NCBI GenBank assembly: GCA_947652115.1
Contig: OX393573.1
Coordinates: 2,819,269-2,883,268, forward strand
DNA length: 64,000 bases
From: Blastomussa wellsi
Lineage: Eukaryota > Cnidaria > Anthozoa > Scleractinia > Plerogyridae
Direction: 5' to 3'
Below, piece after piece: positions 25,476 through 35,700 of this stretch. The notes beneath the pieces are model-generated. The model searched no databases. It was given only the letters and a program-made list of their open reading frames with translations, and was not told the origin of the DNA. The position numbers and the translations under genes are program-made. Within the stretch, counting starts at the first letter, position 1, and every line of letters starts with the position of its first letter.

Positions 25476-28400
25476 TCAGCCTTCAGGCTGCAGCATTTCT
25501 CCTTCTAGCAGACAAATCTTGTCAACAGGGCGATCGTACACTCCGGACTGAGTCTTCACCTGGACGGATCGCACAAGACCATCAGATCCTGGGTAGGTAG
25601 TGAGAATGAGCCCAAGAGGCCAACGTGGACGTGCTGTATTGTCGTGCTTCACCAATACCAAATCTCCAACCTTGAGGTTACGCTTAGGTCGCAACCACTT
25701 CTGACGCACTTGAAGGGTAGGCAGATATTCAGTCAACCAACGCTTCCAAAAGACGTCCGCCATATATTGTACCTGTTGCCAGCGTCTCCTGTAGAGATCT
25801 TGCTGGACAAACACTCCTGATGGAAGGGTTGGGCCTGACCGCAGCAAGAGAAGATGATTTGGTGTCAGAGGTGTAAGATCGCTCGGGTCATCAGAAATTC
25901 TTGTTATTGGACGCCCATTAACGATGCCCTCTACGATGCACATCAGGGTCGTCAATGCTTCTTCATCTAAGACTTGTAGAGGAAGTAGACCTTTCAGAAC
26001 TGAACGGACGGTACGAATCTGCCTCTCCCAGGCACCGCCCATATGGGAGGCACCTGGAGGGTTGAAGATCCACTGAACGTCACGCTTTCGGAGAAAGTCA
26101 TCAATCTGAATCTGATTCCACTCTTCGAGGGCTCGTCGCAGTTCTACTTGAGCGCCGGTGAAGTTAGTTCCATTATCTGAACGGATTTCTATAGGTTCAC
26201 CACGACGGGCGATGAATCGTTGAAGGGCATTTATAAAGGAATCCGTCTCAAGGGTGTGACTAACTTCAATGTGAATGGCTCTTGTAGCAAGGCAAGTAAA
26301 AATGCAACCGTACCTTTTCAGTTCACTTCTGGCCCGTTTCACAAGAAACGGTCCAAAATAGTCCACCCCTACACGAGTAAAGGGTGCTTCGTTGGGTGTC
26401 ACGCGGTCCTTAGGTAAATCTCCCATGAACTGAGACACTGGCTGTGCCCTCAATTTCTTGCAAATGATGCACTTGGATAGAACCTTTCTTACTGTCGCTC
26501 TGCCCTTCACAATCCAGAACAGTTGCCTTGTTTCAGCGAGAACACGCTCAATGCCAGTGTGACCAGTCAAGGTATGGTAATGTAGAATGATGAGGTCAGT
26601 AACATGATGATTAGCAGGCAATATCATAGGGTGCTTCGTCTGGAATTGCAGGTCAGCCTTGTCGAGTCTTCCTCCTACTCGCAAAGTCCCGTCTGTACTT
26701 GGAAACGGAGACAGTTTCTGAAGCGAGTTGTCGGTATGCTCTCCAAAGGCTTTCCTTTGTACGTAAGTAATAACAGAAGTGGCAGCAACACCCATCTCTT
26801 CCACTGATAACTTGCCAGTCTTAAATTCTTTTGTCTTGATGTAATGCTTGAACCGAAGGATCCAAGCAACTGACTTCTTGAGACTATACCAGGAGGAATG
26901 TCGCTGGATGAATAGATCAATGGGGTCGGCATCAACAATAGCAGCAGCGTAGACTTTGCGTGTTGGTTTGAGTTCAACTGCATCTTCCAGCATCGTGCAT
27001 TTAAACTCTGGTTGCGTTGGCCATTTTGTTTTTCCCTTGGAAAGGAAAGGAGGACCATGGATCCATCTGGAGCTGCTTACTACTTCGTCTGCCGTCATGC
27101 CACGAGATACATCATCAGCCGGATTCAAACAGGAATCAACGTACCTCCACTGACTTCTGTTTGTGTGTTCTTGGATGGCAGCTACTCTGTTTGCCACATA
27201 AGTTGGATACCGCTTGTCTTCCTGCTGGAGGTACCATAGAACAATCATACTGTCCGACCAATAGACTGATTCTTGAAGGGGTATTTCAAGCTCCCTTTGC
27301 AGAAGCTTGTCGAGTTTCACTGCTTCAACGGCCGCTGCCAATTCCAATCTGGGTATGGTGGTAGGCTTAATGGGGGCCAATCTAGACTTGGACATGAGAA
27401 ACGAACAATGGCTGTTTCCCTCGTCATCAACCATTCTGAGGTAAGATACAGCTCCATAAGCTCGTTCCGATGCATCTGCAAAATGATGTAGTTCAGCAGA
27501 CACCGTCTCCACATCCTTGGGCTTTAGACAACGAGGAATTGCAAAGTTCTGGATCAGTGGTAAATCCTGCAGCCATCGGCGCCACTGTTCCACTAACTCA
27601 GCTGGCATTGCATCATCCCAGCTGGATTTAGCTCGACAAAGTTCTTGGAACAGAATTTTGGCCTTGAGTATGAATGGGCTCACAAACCCGAATGGGTCAT
27701 ACACTGAACTGACTGTGCTCAACAGTCCACGTCGAGTAAGTGGCCTTTCTTCTGGATGCACATCAAAACCATAGGTATCCGACTCCACCTGCCACAAGAT
27801 GCCGAGGGTTCTCTCAGCGGGCAACATTCCTTGGTCCAAATCAAGCGTCTTCACTTCTTTAGACCACTCAACATCTGGCACCGTTCGAAGAACTTCTCTT
27901 GAGTTGCTGATCCATTTGGTAAGGTTGAAACCGCCTCTTGAAAGCAGTTCTCGCAACTCCTTCACAAGATTCACTGCCTCTTCAGTGGAAGCGACAGACT
28001 TTAGGCAATCATCCACATAAAAGTTTTTATCAATAGTGGAAATTGTTCTTGGATGAAAGTTTGCCGCATTGTCTTGAGCACACTTCCTTAAGGCAAAGTT
28101 GGCACAACTGGGCGACCACACTCCTCCAAAGAGGTGGGTCGTCATCCGGTACGTCAATGGAGTTTTCGTTGGGTCATCATCTTTCCACCACAGGAAGCGA
28201 AGCGCGTCACGATCATCGTCACTCACATGCACCTGATTAAACATACCCTGAATGTCTGCCATCAGTGCAATATGCTCCTGCCTAAAGCGCAGCAAGACGC
28301 CGACGAGGCCATTTGTCAGGTCAGGACCTTGATGGACTTTGTCGTTCAACGAGACTCCCCGATACTTGGCAGAACAATCATATACAAGTCTGCACTTGTC

Positions 28401-31400
28401 TGGTTTTCTTGGGTGTAGCACAGGATGGTGAGGAAGATACCACGTGTAGCCTTCTCTGCCCTTGAGATCATCTGTGACTGGCTCAGCGTACCCCTTTTTA
28501 AGGAGTTCATGTACGCTTGCAGTGTACTTTTCAGACAGCCCTGGATCTCTTTGCAGTCTTCGGCCAAGAAGGTGTAGTCGACGCTCAGCCATCGGATGGT
28601 TGTCTGGCAAATCAGGTGGTCTTTCTTTGAAGGGGATATCCATAGTATAGTGTTGATCAAGCAGCTTAACCGACTCATTCCACACGAGCAATGCCTTTCG
28701 GTCACTACTAGACAGGCCCAGCCGGTCGCTGCAATCATCACCTTCGAGCTTCCAGAACTTTTCCAGTTGATTTTCAATGTCTGGTCCTACTTTTGCCTTC
28801 GCAAAGTTCGATGAGGCGTAAGTGTTTGGTCTTCCTTGGCCCAGAGGGCCATTCATGACCCATCCTAGGGCAGTGAGACAGGCATACGGTTCGCCTGACC
28901 TTCCTCTTCGGGTCTCCTCTGGGAACATAAGGTCCGGGGTATCTTGTCCAATGATCAAATGCACTTTATCAACATCTAGCCTATGCAGATGTATATCTTC
29001 AAGGTGAGGCCATTGCTTGAGGTCTGTTGATGTAGGTAAGTTGTCAAGTCCGATGTTTAAGGAAGGACGGACCATCACTCCTGTCATGTCGTACTGTGGT
29101 CCACCATTTATATTTGAAACTTGCAAATTCACAAAATCCGCCTTCACTGGAGTGTTGCTTTCGTGAATTGTAGACAAATTACAAGCAAAGTTCTTTCTTG
29201 AAACACCTAAGTGTTGGGCAAGTTCTTCTGAACAGTATCCACTCGTTCCACCAGGATCTATCAGAGCATAGGTTTCCATGTAGTTATTAAGTCCCTCACC
29301 CTTGACACGTACAGCAACGATGGGAAGGGCGACCTTTTCTTTACTTCCTGCCACAAAATTACTTCCAACCGAAGCATTGGGTTTATTCGAAGGCGGTGGC
29401 ACAGCCACATCCTTTCGGTTTGTGACTTCCTGGGTTGGCTTAGATGGCAGATGCAGAAATTTGCTGTGCTTTTGACCACAGCCATCAACATTGCAAACAA
29501 AGGGTCTACTACAGTCCCTGCCCAGGTGACCAGGCTTAAAACAGTTGACACAGAGTTTCTTGGATTGGATAAAGGATAGACGATCTTTCACACGAAGAGC
29601 CTTGAAGTCCTTGCATTGAGTGAGGTAGTGAAGTCCTCCACATTTCACACATGGTTCCTTTGGTGTACTGTAAGAAGTTTTGCTAGCCACAGGTAAGGAC
29701 TCCATTACTGGAGGAGACAGATTACTTGTATGGGAGGACTCAACTTGAATAGCATGGCTTCCTCTATTTCTCTGTGTAGAAATCTGAGACTTCTTGACAT
29801 CACCCCTAGAGGAGGCATCCTTAGGGGAAAGAGCCTTTCCGAAGACTGGATCCGAGGCCTGTTGTGCTGCTTCAGTAACTAGACGTATGACATCAGCAAG
29901 AGTAGGTGCACGATTCTCTTGGTACTTTATTGTATGATTCACCTTCAACCAGCGTGAGTGTAGGTAGGCTGGTAGCTTTTCAACAATCTGGCACAAACTT
30001 CTGCGAGTCTCGAGCTCTTTCAGGTATCCCATCGTAACGAGAGTCTCTCGACAGGTTCGCAGCTCATCGGCAAACGATTGCAAACCTTGAGTGTCCTTAA
30101 TCTTCGGCCGATCAAGTATCTTGGCTATCCAAGCCTGGGAAATAACATCATTGTTACCAAAGCGCTCCTTGAGAAGCTTCCATGCAAGCCGATATCCTTC
30201 AGTAGGTTCTTTAACGAGGCAACATTCGAGCAGACTTCTGGCCTTTCCAGTGCAGTACTGCATAAGGCTATTTAACTTAGAGCCGTCATCATCCGACTTG
30301 CTATCAACTGCGTTATTGAACGCTCTGACAAAGGGCCAATACTTCAACGGGTCTCCATCGAAGGTCATCAATTCAACTTTTGGTCTGTGGAGGCTATCTA
30401 CGAGCGACTGTTGGTGCATTCTGGTATCATTCATCATCTGTTGAAGCACATCGGCAAGGGTAGTAGGTGGTGCAAGGGTAGTAGGTGGTGCATGCTGAGA
30501 GATGTTGTCCTCTCCATAAATGGCTGAGGGGATCCATAGGGGTTGTTGAGTCCCAGCATCACCGGGTTTAGACAATGGGGTGTATTGAGCTGCTCCAAAT
30601 GACTGAGGAATGGACTTCGGAGGGGGTGGCTGTAGGTCTTGCTTCGGTTTAGATACATTAGGTGTAGGTACATTAGGTGTGGAGTGGGTGAAGCGTTGAT
30701 CTACCTTGGTGACTTTCGTCGCCGCATCAATAGGTGTATCCTCCTTGGCTTCAGCATTCATCTTTAATTGGGCTAGCTCATCTTTCATTCGGTTCATTTC
30801 TTCTTGCATAATCCTGCGTCGCTTCTCTAACTCTATTTGTAACTTGATCCTTTGACGTTCTAGGTTCATTCGCTCTTCAAGCTCTTGGCTCTCTAGCTCG
30901 AAAGCCTCCATCTCTAGGGCTTGCTGTCGCTTAACAGCTTGTACTTTAGCTTCAAGGGCAGCATTATTGTGGTGTAATGTTTGTTCAATAAGAGATTGGT
31001 GCGATGATGACTCATCTTGATTGCCATGACTAATTTCAGTGCTCATTTCATTGGTTTCTTTATGCTCCTCTTTCTTATCATGATCAGCATCATCATCCTT
31101 TTGCTCATCTTGGTGTTCATAATCATTCTCATCATCGTTGTGTTCATCAATAATCTCATCATCATTATTTTCATCCTGATGTTCATCTTTCTCTAGCTCA
31201 TCTAATTCTGCAATCCAAGCACCAACAATATCACTGAATTCATCAACTGGTGCCATAGCTTTCCTCCAATATTCATCAGCTTCAGAACGTTGATTATCAG
31301 TAGTTAAGTGGTGGACATATTCATTATGGGCTGTAGTAAACTCTTGTAACAATTGATTGAATTCAGTCATTCTTTCTTTAACTAACACATGATTTGAGTC

Positions 31401-31532
31401 AATAGCCATCAGTTTATCTATAGCAGTAATGGTTCTAGTCACAGCAGCCTTTGTAGTCGCACGACGTACCTTGAGATTGGCAATCAAATCGACGGGTCGT
31501 TCACTATTATCCATATTTCCTTCTCCAGACAT
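25476..31532 (-). CDS. BEL/Pao Gag-Pol polyprotein (2018 aa, intact)
   Basis: This single-frame polyprotein is for retrotransposition. From the N-terminus it has a Gag region with a long acidic/coiled-coil stretch (about 110-260) and a DUF1759-type capsid region (about 370-560). CCHC-like zinc knuckles follow (about 629-690: CVKCGGLHYLTQC, CVNCFKPGHLGRDC). The aspartic protease region is near 756 (ALIDPGGTSGYC), where the catalytic triplet reads D-P-G rather than D-S/T-G. Reverse transcriptase has ADIQGMFNQV and YVDD near 1171. RNase H follows (HHFADAS near 1354, PRLELAAAVEA). The integrase has an HHCC finger (near 1655-1690) and a DDE core (D in VGVDYFGPF, D in RSDNGTNF, E in GAWERQIRT). The C-terminal domain is DUF5641-like (KVGDLVLVKHD). 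The domain order Gag-PR-RT-RH-IN and the A17/DUF1758 features are typical of BEL/Pao. ATG at 31532. No stop or frameshift is seen. Confidence 0.95.
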   Translation of the reverse strand: MSGEGNMDNSERPVDLIANLKVRRATTKAAVTRTITAIDKLMAIDSNHVLVKERMTEFNQLLQEFTTAHNEYVHHLTTDNQRSEADEYWRKAMAPVDEFSDIVGAWIAELDELEKDEHQDENNDDEIIDEHNDDENDYEHQDEQKDDDADHDKKEEHKETNEMSTEISHGNQDESSSHQSLIEQTLHHNNAALEAKVQAVKRQQALEMEAFELESQELEERMNLERQRIKLQIELEKRRRIMQEEMNRMKDELAQLKMNAEAKEDTPIDAATKVTKVDQRFTHSTPNVPTPNVSKPKQDLQPPPPKSIPQSFGAAQYTPLSKPGDAGTQQPLWIPSAIYGEDNISQHAPPTTLAPPTTLADVLQQMMNDTRMHQQSLVDSLHRPKVELMTFDGDPLKYWPFVRAFNNAVDSKSDDDGSKLNSLMQYCTGKARSLLECCLVKEPTEGYRLAWKLLKERFGNNDVISQAWIAKILDRPKIKDTQGLQSFADELRTCRETLVTMGYLKELETRRSLCQIVEKLPAYLHSRWLKVNHTIKYQENRAPTLADVIRLVTEAAQQASDPVFGKALSPKDASSRGDVKKSQISTQRNRGSHAIQVESSHTSNLSPPVMESLPVASKTSYSTPKEPCVKCGGLHYLTQCKDFKALRVKDRLSFIQSKKLCVNCFKPGHLGRDCSRPFVCNVDGCGQKHSKFLHLPSKPTQEVTNRKDVAVPPPSNKPNASVGSNFVAGSKEKVALPIVAVRVKGEGLNNYMETYALIDPGGTSGYCSEELAQHLGVSRKNFACNLSTIHESNTPVKADFVNLQVSNINGGPQYDMTGVMVRPSLNIGLDNLPTSTDLKQWPHLEDIHLHRLDVDKVHLIIGQDTPDLMFPEETRRGRSGEPYACLTALGWVMNGPLGQGRPNTYASSNFAKAKVGPDIENQLEKFWKLEGDDCSDRLGLSSSDRKALLVWNESVKLLDQHYTMDIPFKERPPDLPDNHPMAERRLHLLGRRLQRDPGLSEKYTASVHELLKKGYAEPVTDDLKGREGYTWYLPHHPVLHPRKPDKCRLVYDCSAKYRGVSLNDKVHQGPDLTNGLVGVLLRFRQEHIALMADIQGMFNQVHVSDDDRDALRFLWWKDDDPTKTPLTYRMTTHLFGGVWSPSCANFALRKCAQDNAANFHPRTISTIDKNFYVDDCLKSVASTEEAVNLVKELRELLSRGGFNLTKWISNSREVLRTVPDVEWSKEVKTLDLDQGMLPAERTLGILWQVESDTYGFDVHPEERPLTRRGLLSTVSSVYDPFGFVSPFILKAKILFQELCRAKSSWDDAMPAELVEQWRRWLQDLPLIQNFAIPRCLKPKDVETVSAELHHFADASERAYGAVSYLRMVDDEGNSHCSFLMSKSRLAPIKPTTIPRLELAAAVEAVKLDKLLQRELEIPLQESVYWSDSMIVLWYLQQEDKRYPTYVANRVAAIQEHTNRSQWRYVDSCLNPADDVSRGMTADEVVSSSRWIHGPPFLSKGKTKWPTQPEFKCTMLEDAVELKPTRKVYAAAIVDADPIDLFIQRHSSWYSLKKSVAWILRFKHYIKTKEFKTGKLSVEEMGVAATSVITYVQRKAFGEHTDNSLQKLSPFPSTDGTLRVGGRLDKADLQFQTKHPMILPANHHVTDLIILHYHTLTGHTGIERVLAETRQLFWIVKGRATVRKVLSKCIICKKLRAQPVSQFMGDLPKDRVTPNEAPFTRVGVDYFGPFLVKRARSELKRYGCIFTCLATRAIHIEVSHTLETDSFINALQRFIARRGEPIEIRSDNGTNFTGAQVELRRALEEWNQIQIDDFLRKRDVQWIFNPPGASHMGGAWERQIRTVRSVLKGLLPLQVLDEEALTTLMCIVEGIVNGRPITRISDDPSDLTPLTPNHLLLLRSGPTLPSGVFVQQDLYRRRWQQVQYMADVFWKRWLTEYLPTLQVRQKWLRPKRNLKVGDLVLVKHDNTARPRWPLGLILTTYPGSDGLVRSVQVKTQSGVYDRPVDKICLLEGEMLQPEG

Positions 31533-31729
31533 GTGTACAACAATAAATCAGACGGCAACAATGTGTATATTTTAGCGTTACTCTTCGTAGAAACAAATGG
31601 TATCTGGTTTAAAGGTGGAAACTTCGATGAAAAAGGCAGTTTCCAATCAATAATAATGCAATTCCAAAGGCATAACACAAATCCAACGTTGACATGATTC
31701 CAAACATGAGAAAGGCTTTGATTTCGAAC

Positions 31730-32187
31730 TGTAGCGTACCTAGGCGCTGAGGTATTAATAAAGTAAACCTTCACTACCCAGTGGTTCGTACTCGCTTCAT
31801 TCCTATACTGTTCCAAGCTAGAGTCTATCAACACAATAGCGTAGATTTAGCGATCCAGTTTAATGTCAACTTTGATAGCGTCAAATAGCGGTTCGAACTG
31901 GAATAAACGTACAAAAAAAAACTCTAAATACAAGCAAATACGAGCAAAAATACAATAGAAAGCAAACTTACATCACTGGGCCATGATATTCCAACAAAGA
32001 AGAGGAAATTACACAGTTAAATCACTATATAGAATGCAAATCACTGTAAAACCTCCGAGCCACGTTTTTCTCCCGTTCTCACGTGCGAATCCGCTGACCG
32101 CACGTGAATAACAAGTCCGCTGACCGGAAATGAAACATAACGATAACAATGTTCATATTTATGCTAAACAGTTCTTCAGCCACTACA
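31730..32187 (-). repeat. 5' LTR of BEL/Pao element
   Basis: Long terminal repeat of 458 bp containing the presumed promoter of the element. A 197-bp leader separates it from the Gag-Pol ATG. Confidence 0.93.
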
Positions 32188-32192
32188 CCTGG
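32188..32192. repeat. Target-site duplication CCTGG (right copy)
   Basis: Matches 24908-24912. Confidence 0.85.
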
Positions 32193-32762
32193 AATTGACT
32201 TTTACTACTGCTAAATCCGCCACTTTGAAAAAGAAAGGCAAATATGGATTGGTTTGGGAAATCGAAATTCGATGTCGTATATACTCGGGAAAATTAACCC
32301 AGGAAAGTTTCATTGCCCCCAAAATTTTGAATTAGAAACTGCATTCCCCAACTAAAGGGTTTTACTGAGAAAAGGTCGGTAAAGAAGAGCGTTTACTAGT
32401 TGCTATCCGTCCATTTATTTTCTCTCCAACGCAAACTGTCCTTAACAGTTAATCCTTTTAAGTCACCTGATGCAAGTTCAGTGGAGACGAAGCGGGCATT
32501 CCTGGAAGCCTTTAAAAGTCGTCTCACAGATTAGTGGAGGGGGGCAGAGGGGGATGGGACTCCGGGAATTAGGGGATGGGAGATGTACGGGAGACGGGAG
32601 AAAAGAAGGCGGGAAGCGGGATTCACAAGATGGCCGGAACCCGGAAAAATCAGGAAAAAATTCGCAACATTGCCTAATATTTTGCAATAGTATTAAAACA
32701 AAAAGCAGGAGACACTAAAGAAGGGGCGGGAACCGGGGGTAAAAGGTACGGGAAGCGGTGTT

Positions 32763-35700
32763 TTATCTTCCATCAGTGGTTGATTCATGTTGACCTGTAT
32801 CATCAGTTATGCTTTTGAGTGTAGCAGAACTGGGTCCTGGTTGAAGAGAACTGAAAAAAAAAAACCAAATAATCCTTCGTTAACTAAATTTACGTATCTT
32901 CCATACCATTACAGTCATCACAAGTAAAGAAAAGACTACAGACTCCCCATGGTAAAACTATAGGGGACTGCAACACGCAAAGATACAAGCGTTACGTTAC
33001 AACGTTACAAACGTGCCGTGGATGATCAGAATAGAAGTGGTATTTATTCATCTTTGGCTTGCGAAAGAAGGTTTCGCAAATTTGAGACGTTTTAGTGGGA
33101 CTGTGCATTTGGCCCATTCTTGTCCGATCCTTTCGGTCGGCAGCTCAAACACCGGAAGTTCTCGATACGCGAACTCATTGTCAAAGCTGCACTCTCGTTC
33201 CCAGAGTCAACGGGCTCCTAGGTCAACCGCTGACTGAGAAGCCCGTTGACTCTGGGAACGAGATTGTCAAATGTACGGAACGAGTACCATGCGCATACTC
33301 AAAGATTGGGAGTGGCCAGTGATCTCGATTCTTGATGCTGACCAAAGGGATCGCGGCCTCTGGTGATGAAAATGCGTTAGGCCAACGTGAAATTCGAAAT
33401 ACAATCTAGTGCAAGTGAAAGAAATATTACCGCTGATCAACTGTGGATGTCTGTGTGTTGAGTGTGGTGCGGTCCCCCACCATACAGTTGTGACTCGTCA
33501 CATGAGTGTGATGGACGTGAAACTCTGAAACAAGATTATCCAAAATTATAGTGGAAAGAACAATTTCCATGACATTCTTCTTGGGCCTGTGCACGAGAAA
33601 CAAGTGACTTTGGGTACACATGCCTGATTAGTGTAAAGTCCAATTCCATCAGCCGTTTTAAATCCTGACTTGGTTGGACTCACTTTGTTAAATTCTAGCC
33701 AATCAAATCGTGCGTCTCCAGAGCCATCCTCGTGCGGCCAAGAGGGGCAAGTGGTTCTGGGGACGAGAATGGGGCTCCTTCGTGTACCGGATACATGACG
33801 TAAAACAAAAGGAACAAAAGATGAGAAACATTGCTACTAAAACTACAAAGAACAAAGGTAAAACAATTGAGACATTAAGCATGGCGTTTGTTTTTACCGC
33901 CAACGGCAAAAATTCAACTACTGTGGTTTGCCGTTAGGCGTTTGTGCGCGAAAATTAGTCGGTTCGTGCTTATTGTGAACCAGTGATTTTTTCCCTATTT
34001 TTCTGAGAGGTTTATTTGAAAATTAGATTAAAAGGTAACAGAATGAAAGACAGGCTCGCGTTTGCCGTATAACGTCATGCTTAATCTCTCTAATGTCTAA
34101 CATTTGCATACGGTACACGGAGTTAGAGCCAAGAATGTGTATCTACCTAGAATGGGCTCAGATAGGTCTGTCCGTTACGAACTCGCTTTGCTCGATGTGT
34201 ACGAGAACGACCGCCTGAGACAATACTCTCCGGTTTGGAGCTAATGAGCGGATACCTCGTACGAAGTTAATTATATGGCTATCTACCCACGTTCTTGCTT
34301 GCTGGAAATTCATGCAATGTTTGAAAAAGAAGAAATTATCCGTGCAGATGAATGAGAAAACTAATTGTAATTACCAATATTCTCACACCGTATCGGTGGT
34401 GAGAAAGAAGACTCCATTGGAAAATGCCCGTCATTATAACCCATTAATGCGGCAGCTGCTTCTTGAGGCTTCACTATACCGCTCAGACCTTATACAGAGA
34501 GTAAAAATTGATTACAAAGGGAACAATAGAAAGCGAGGAGAATAAAACTTTTTATTTTAAAAAGCTTTTAAAAAGCGGTATTTTCAACAAGCCTAACAAC
34601 AGAAGAATAAATCCGGGGGGAGAGCGGGCTTTGTGCCGCAGGATAAGGTATTTTTGTGGTTTTCGGTCCTTAAGTATCATTTTTGCCCCTATTGGTATTG
34701 GTCCTGCTGTGATCTTTATGTAGGGTGCCTAACTGGTATCGTCTATAATAGACCTTTTTACCGATACGGCGGTCATTTTGAATTCTATTGTTTCAAGTAG
34801 CTATTGTGGGATTCCCAGGGGGCAAATTAATATGTATTTGCCCCCTGGGCATCCCATAATAGCTACTTGAGACAATAGAATTCAAAATAGTCGCAGTATC
34901 TGTAAAAAGGTCTAATTGTAGTGCGTAAACGGCAAGCTAACGAAATAGAAATGGTCTGCGTGAGGTAAAGTAAAGTTTGCATACGAGCCTAGTGCATGAG
35001 GCGACAGAGAGTATTTCTATTTCGAACAATTAATTAGTTAAAATTATTTCAAGGGAACGAAACAAGGTTGACCCCTTTTCGTACCTTAGTTTTCTTTTTT
35101 CTTCTTGAGTAGGGTATCATTTTTTCAGGTTAGGGCCTTAAATAGGGTATCAAATTTCGTTTTCGCCATTCTTAAGGGAGGGGCAAATGCCCATCTGAAA
35201 TTTAAGGCAGCACCCTCACCCGCAGGGAATAAACGTACCATCAAACCGTACTTCTGGTGAGCAAGCTCCTTCTGCGGAGGAATCAGCATGAAAAATGAAA
35301 TTCTCACTATCAAGGGAAAGGGCGTCAGATTGCCATTTGTAGAGCAGGCGGAGGCTTAAGACTGTTCCTGTCTTTATGTCGGGAAGAGTACTCATAGTGA
35401 GGTGACACTGAGTGATTTGTGATCCTTCCCAGTCCATCTCATCTTGCAGTTCTCGTTTGAGGTGGTCTAACAACACTGAGAGTCTTTCCTTTTGTGAGGA
35501 ACAAAGTACCACTCGAACATTTTGCGAATCGTTCACTTTCAACTTTGTCACGGCGACGTTATTAATCGCATCAGGATTCATGTCAGTCATGGTCCTATCA
35601 AAAGCTGCTTCCGCAGATACAGGAAGCATAATCCCCGACTGGAATGCTCCTACTTTACAGACTCGCAATCTGTCTTGAACACGTGCAACTGCGTGGAGCA

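Larger units (their letters stand above)
24913..32187 (-). mobile_element. Complete BEL/Pao LTR retrotransposon
   Basis: This 7275-bp element lies on the minus strand. Both LTRs are 458 bp with TG…CA ends (24913-25370 and 31730-32187), look identical by eye, and are flanked by a 5-bp CCTGG duplication. A purine-rich tract (minus strand TGGGGGCGGGA, 25371-25381) abuts the 3' LTR. One long ORF occupies almost all internal sequence. A tRNA primer-binding site was not recognised; the bases after the 5' LTR do not begin with the usual TGG. The element sits between the convergent 3' ends of RCC1L and the NB-ARC gene. Intact ORF and matching LTRs imply a recent insertion. Confidence 0.95.

Noticed and set aside
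26220..30673. Many plus-strand and other-frame ORFs over the BEL/Pao region
   Set aside because: These are shadows of the 2018-aa polyprotein, with no independent domains or splice context.
31700..31729. tRNA gene fragment suggested by GTTCGAAATC
   Set aside because: Only a T-loop-like decamer; no A box or cloverleaf nearby.
33703..33909. Short hydrophobic ORF on the minus strand
   Set aside because: It has no splice partners in phase with neighbours and overlaps a MITE end.
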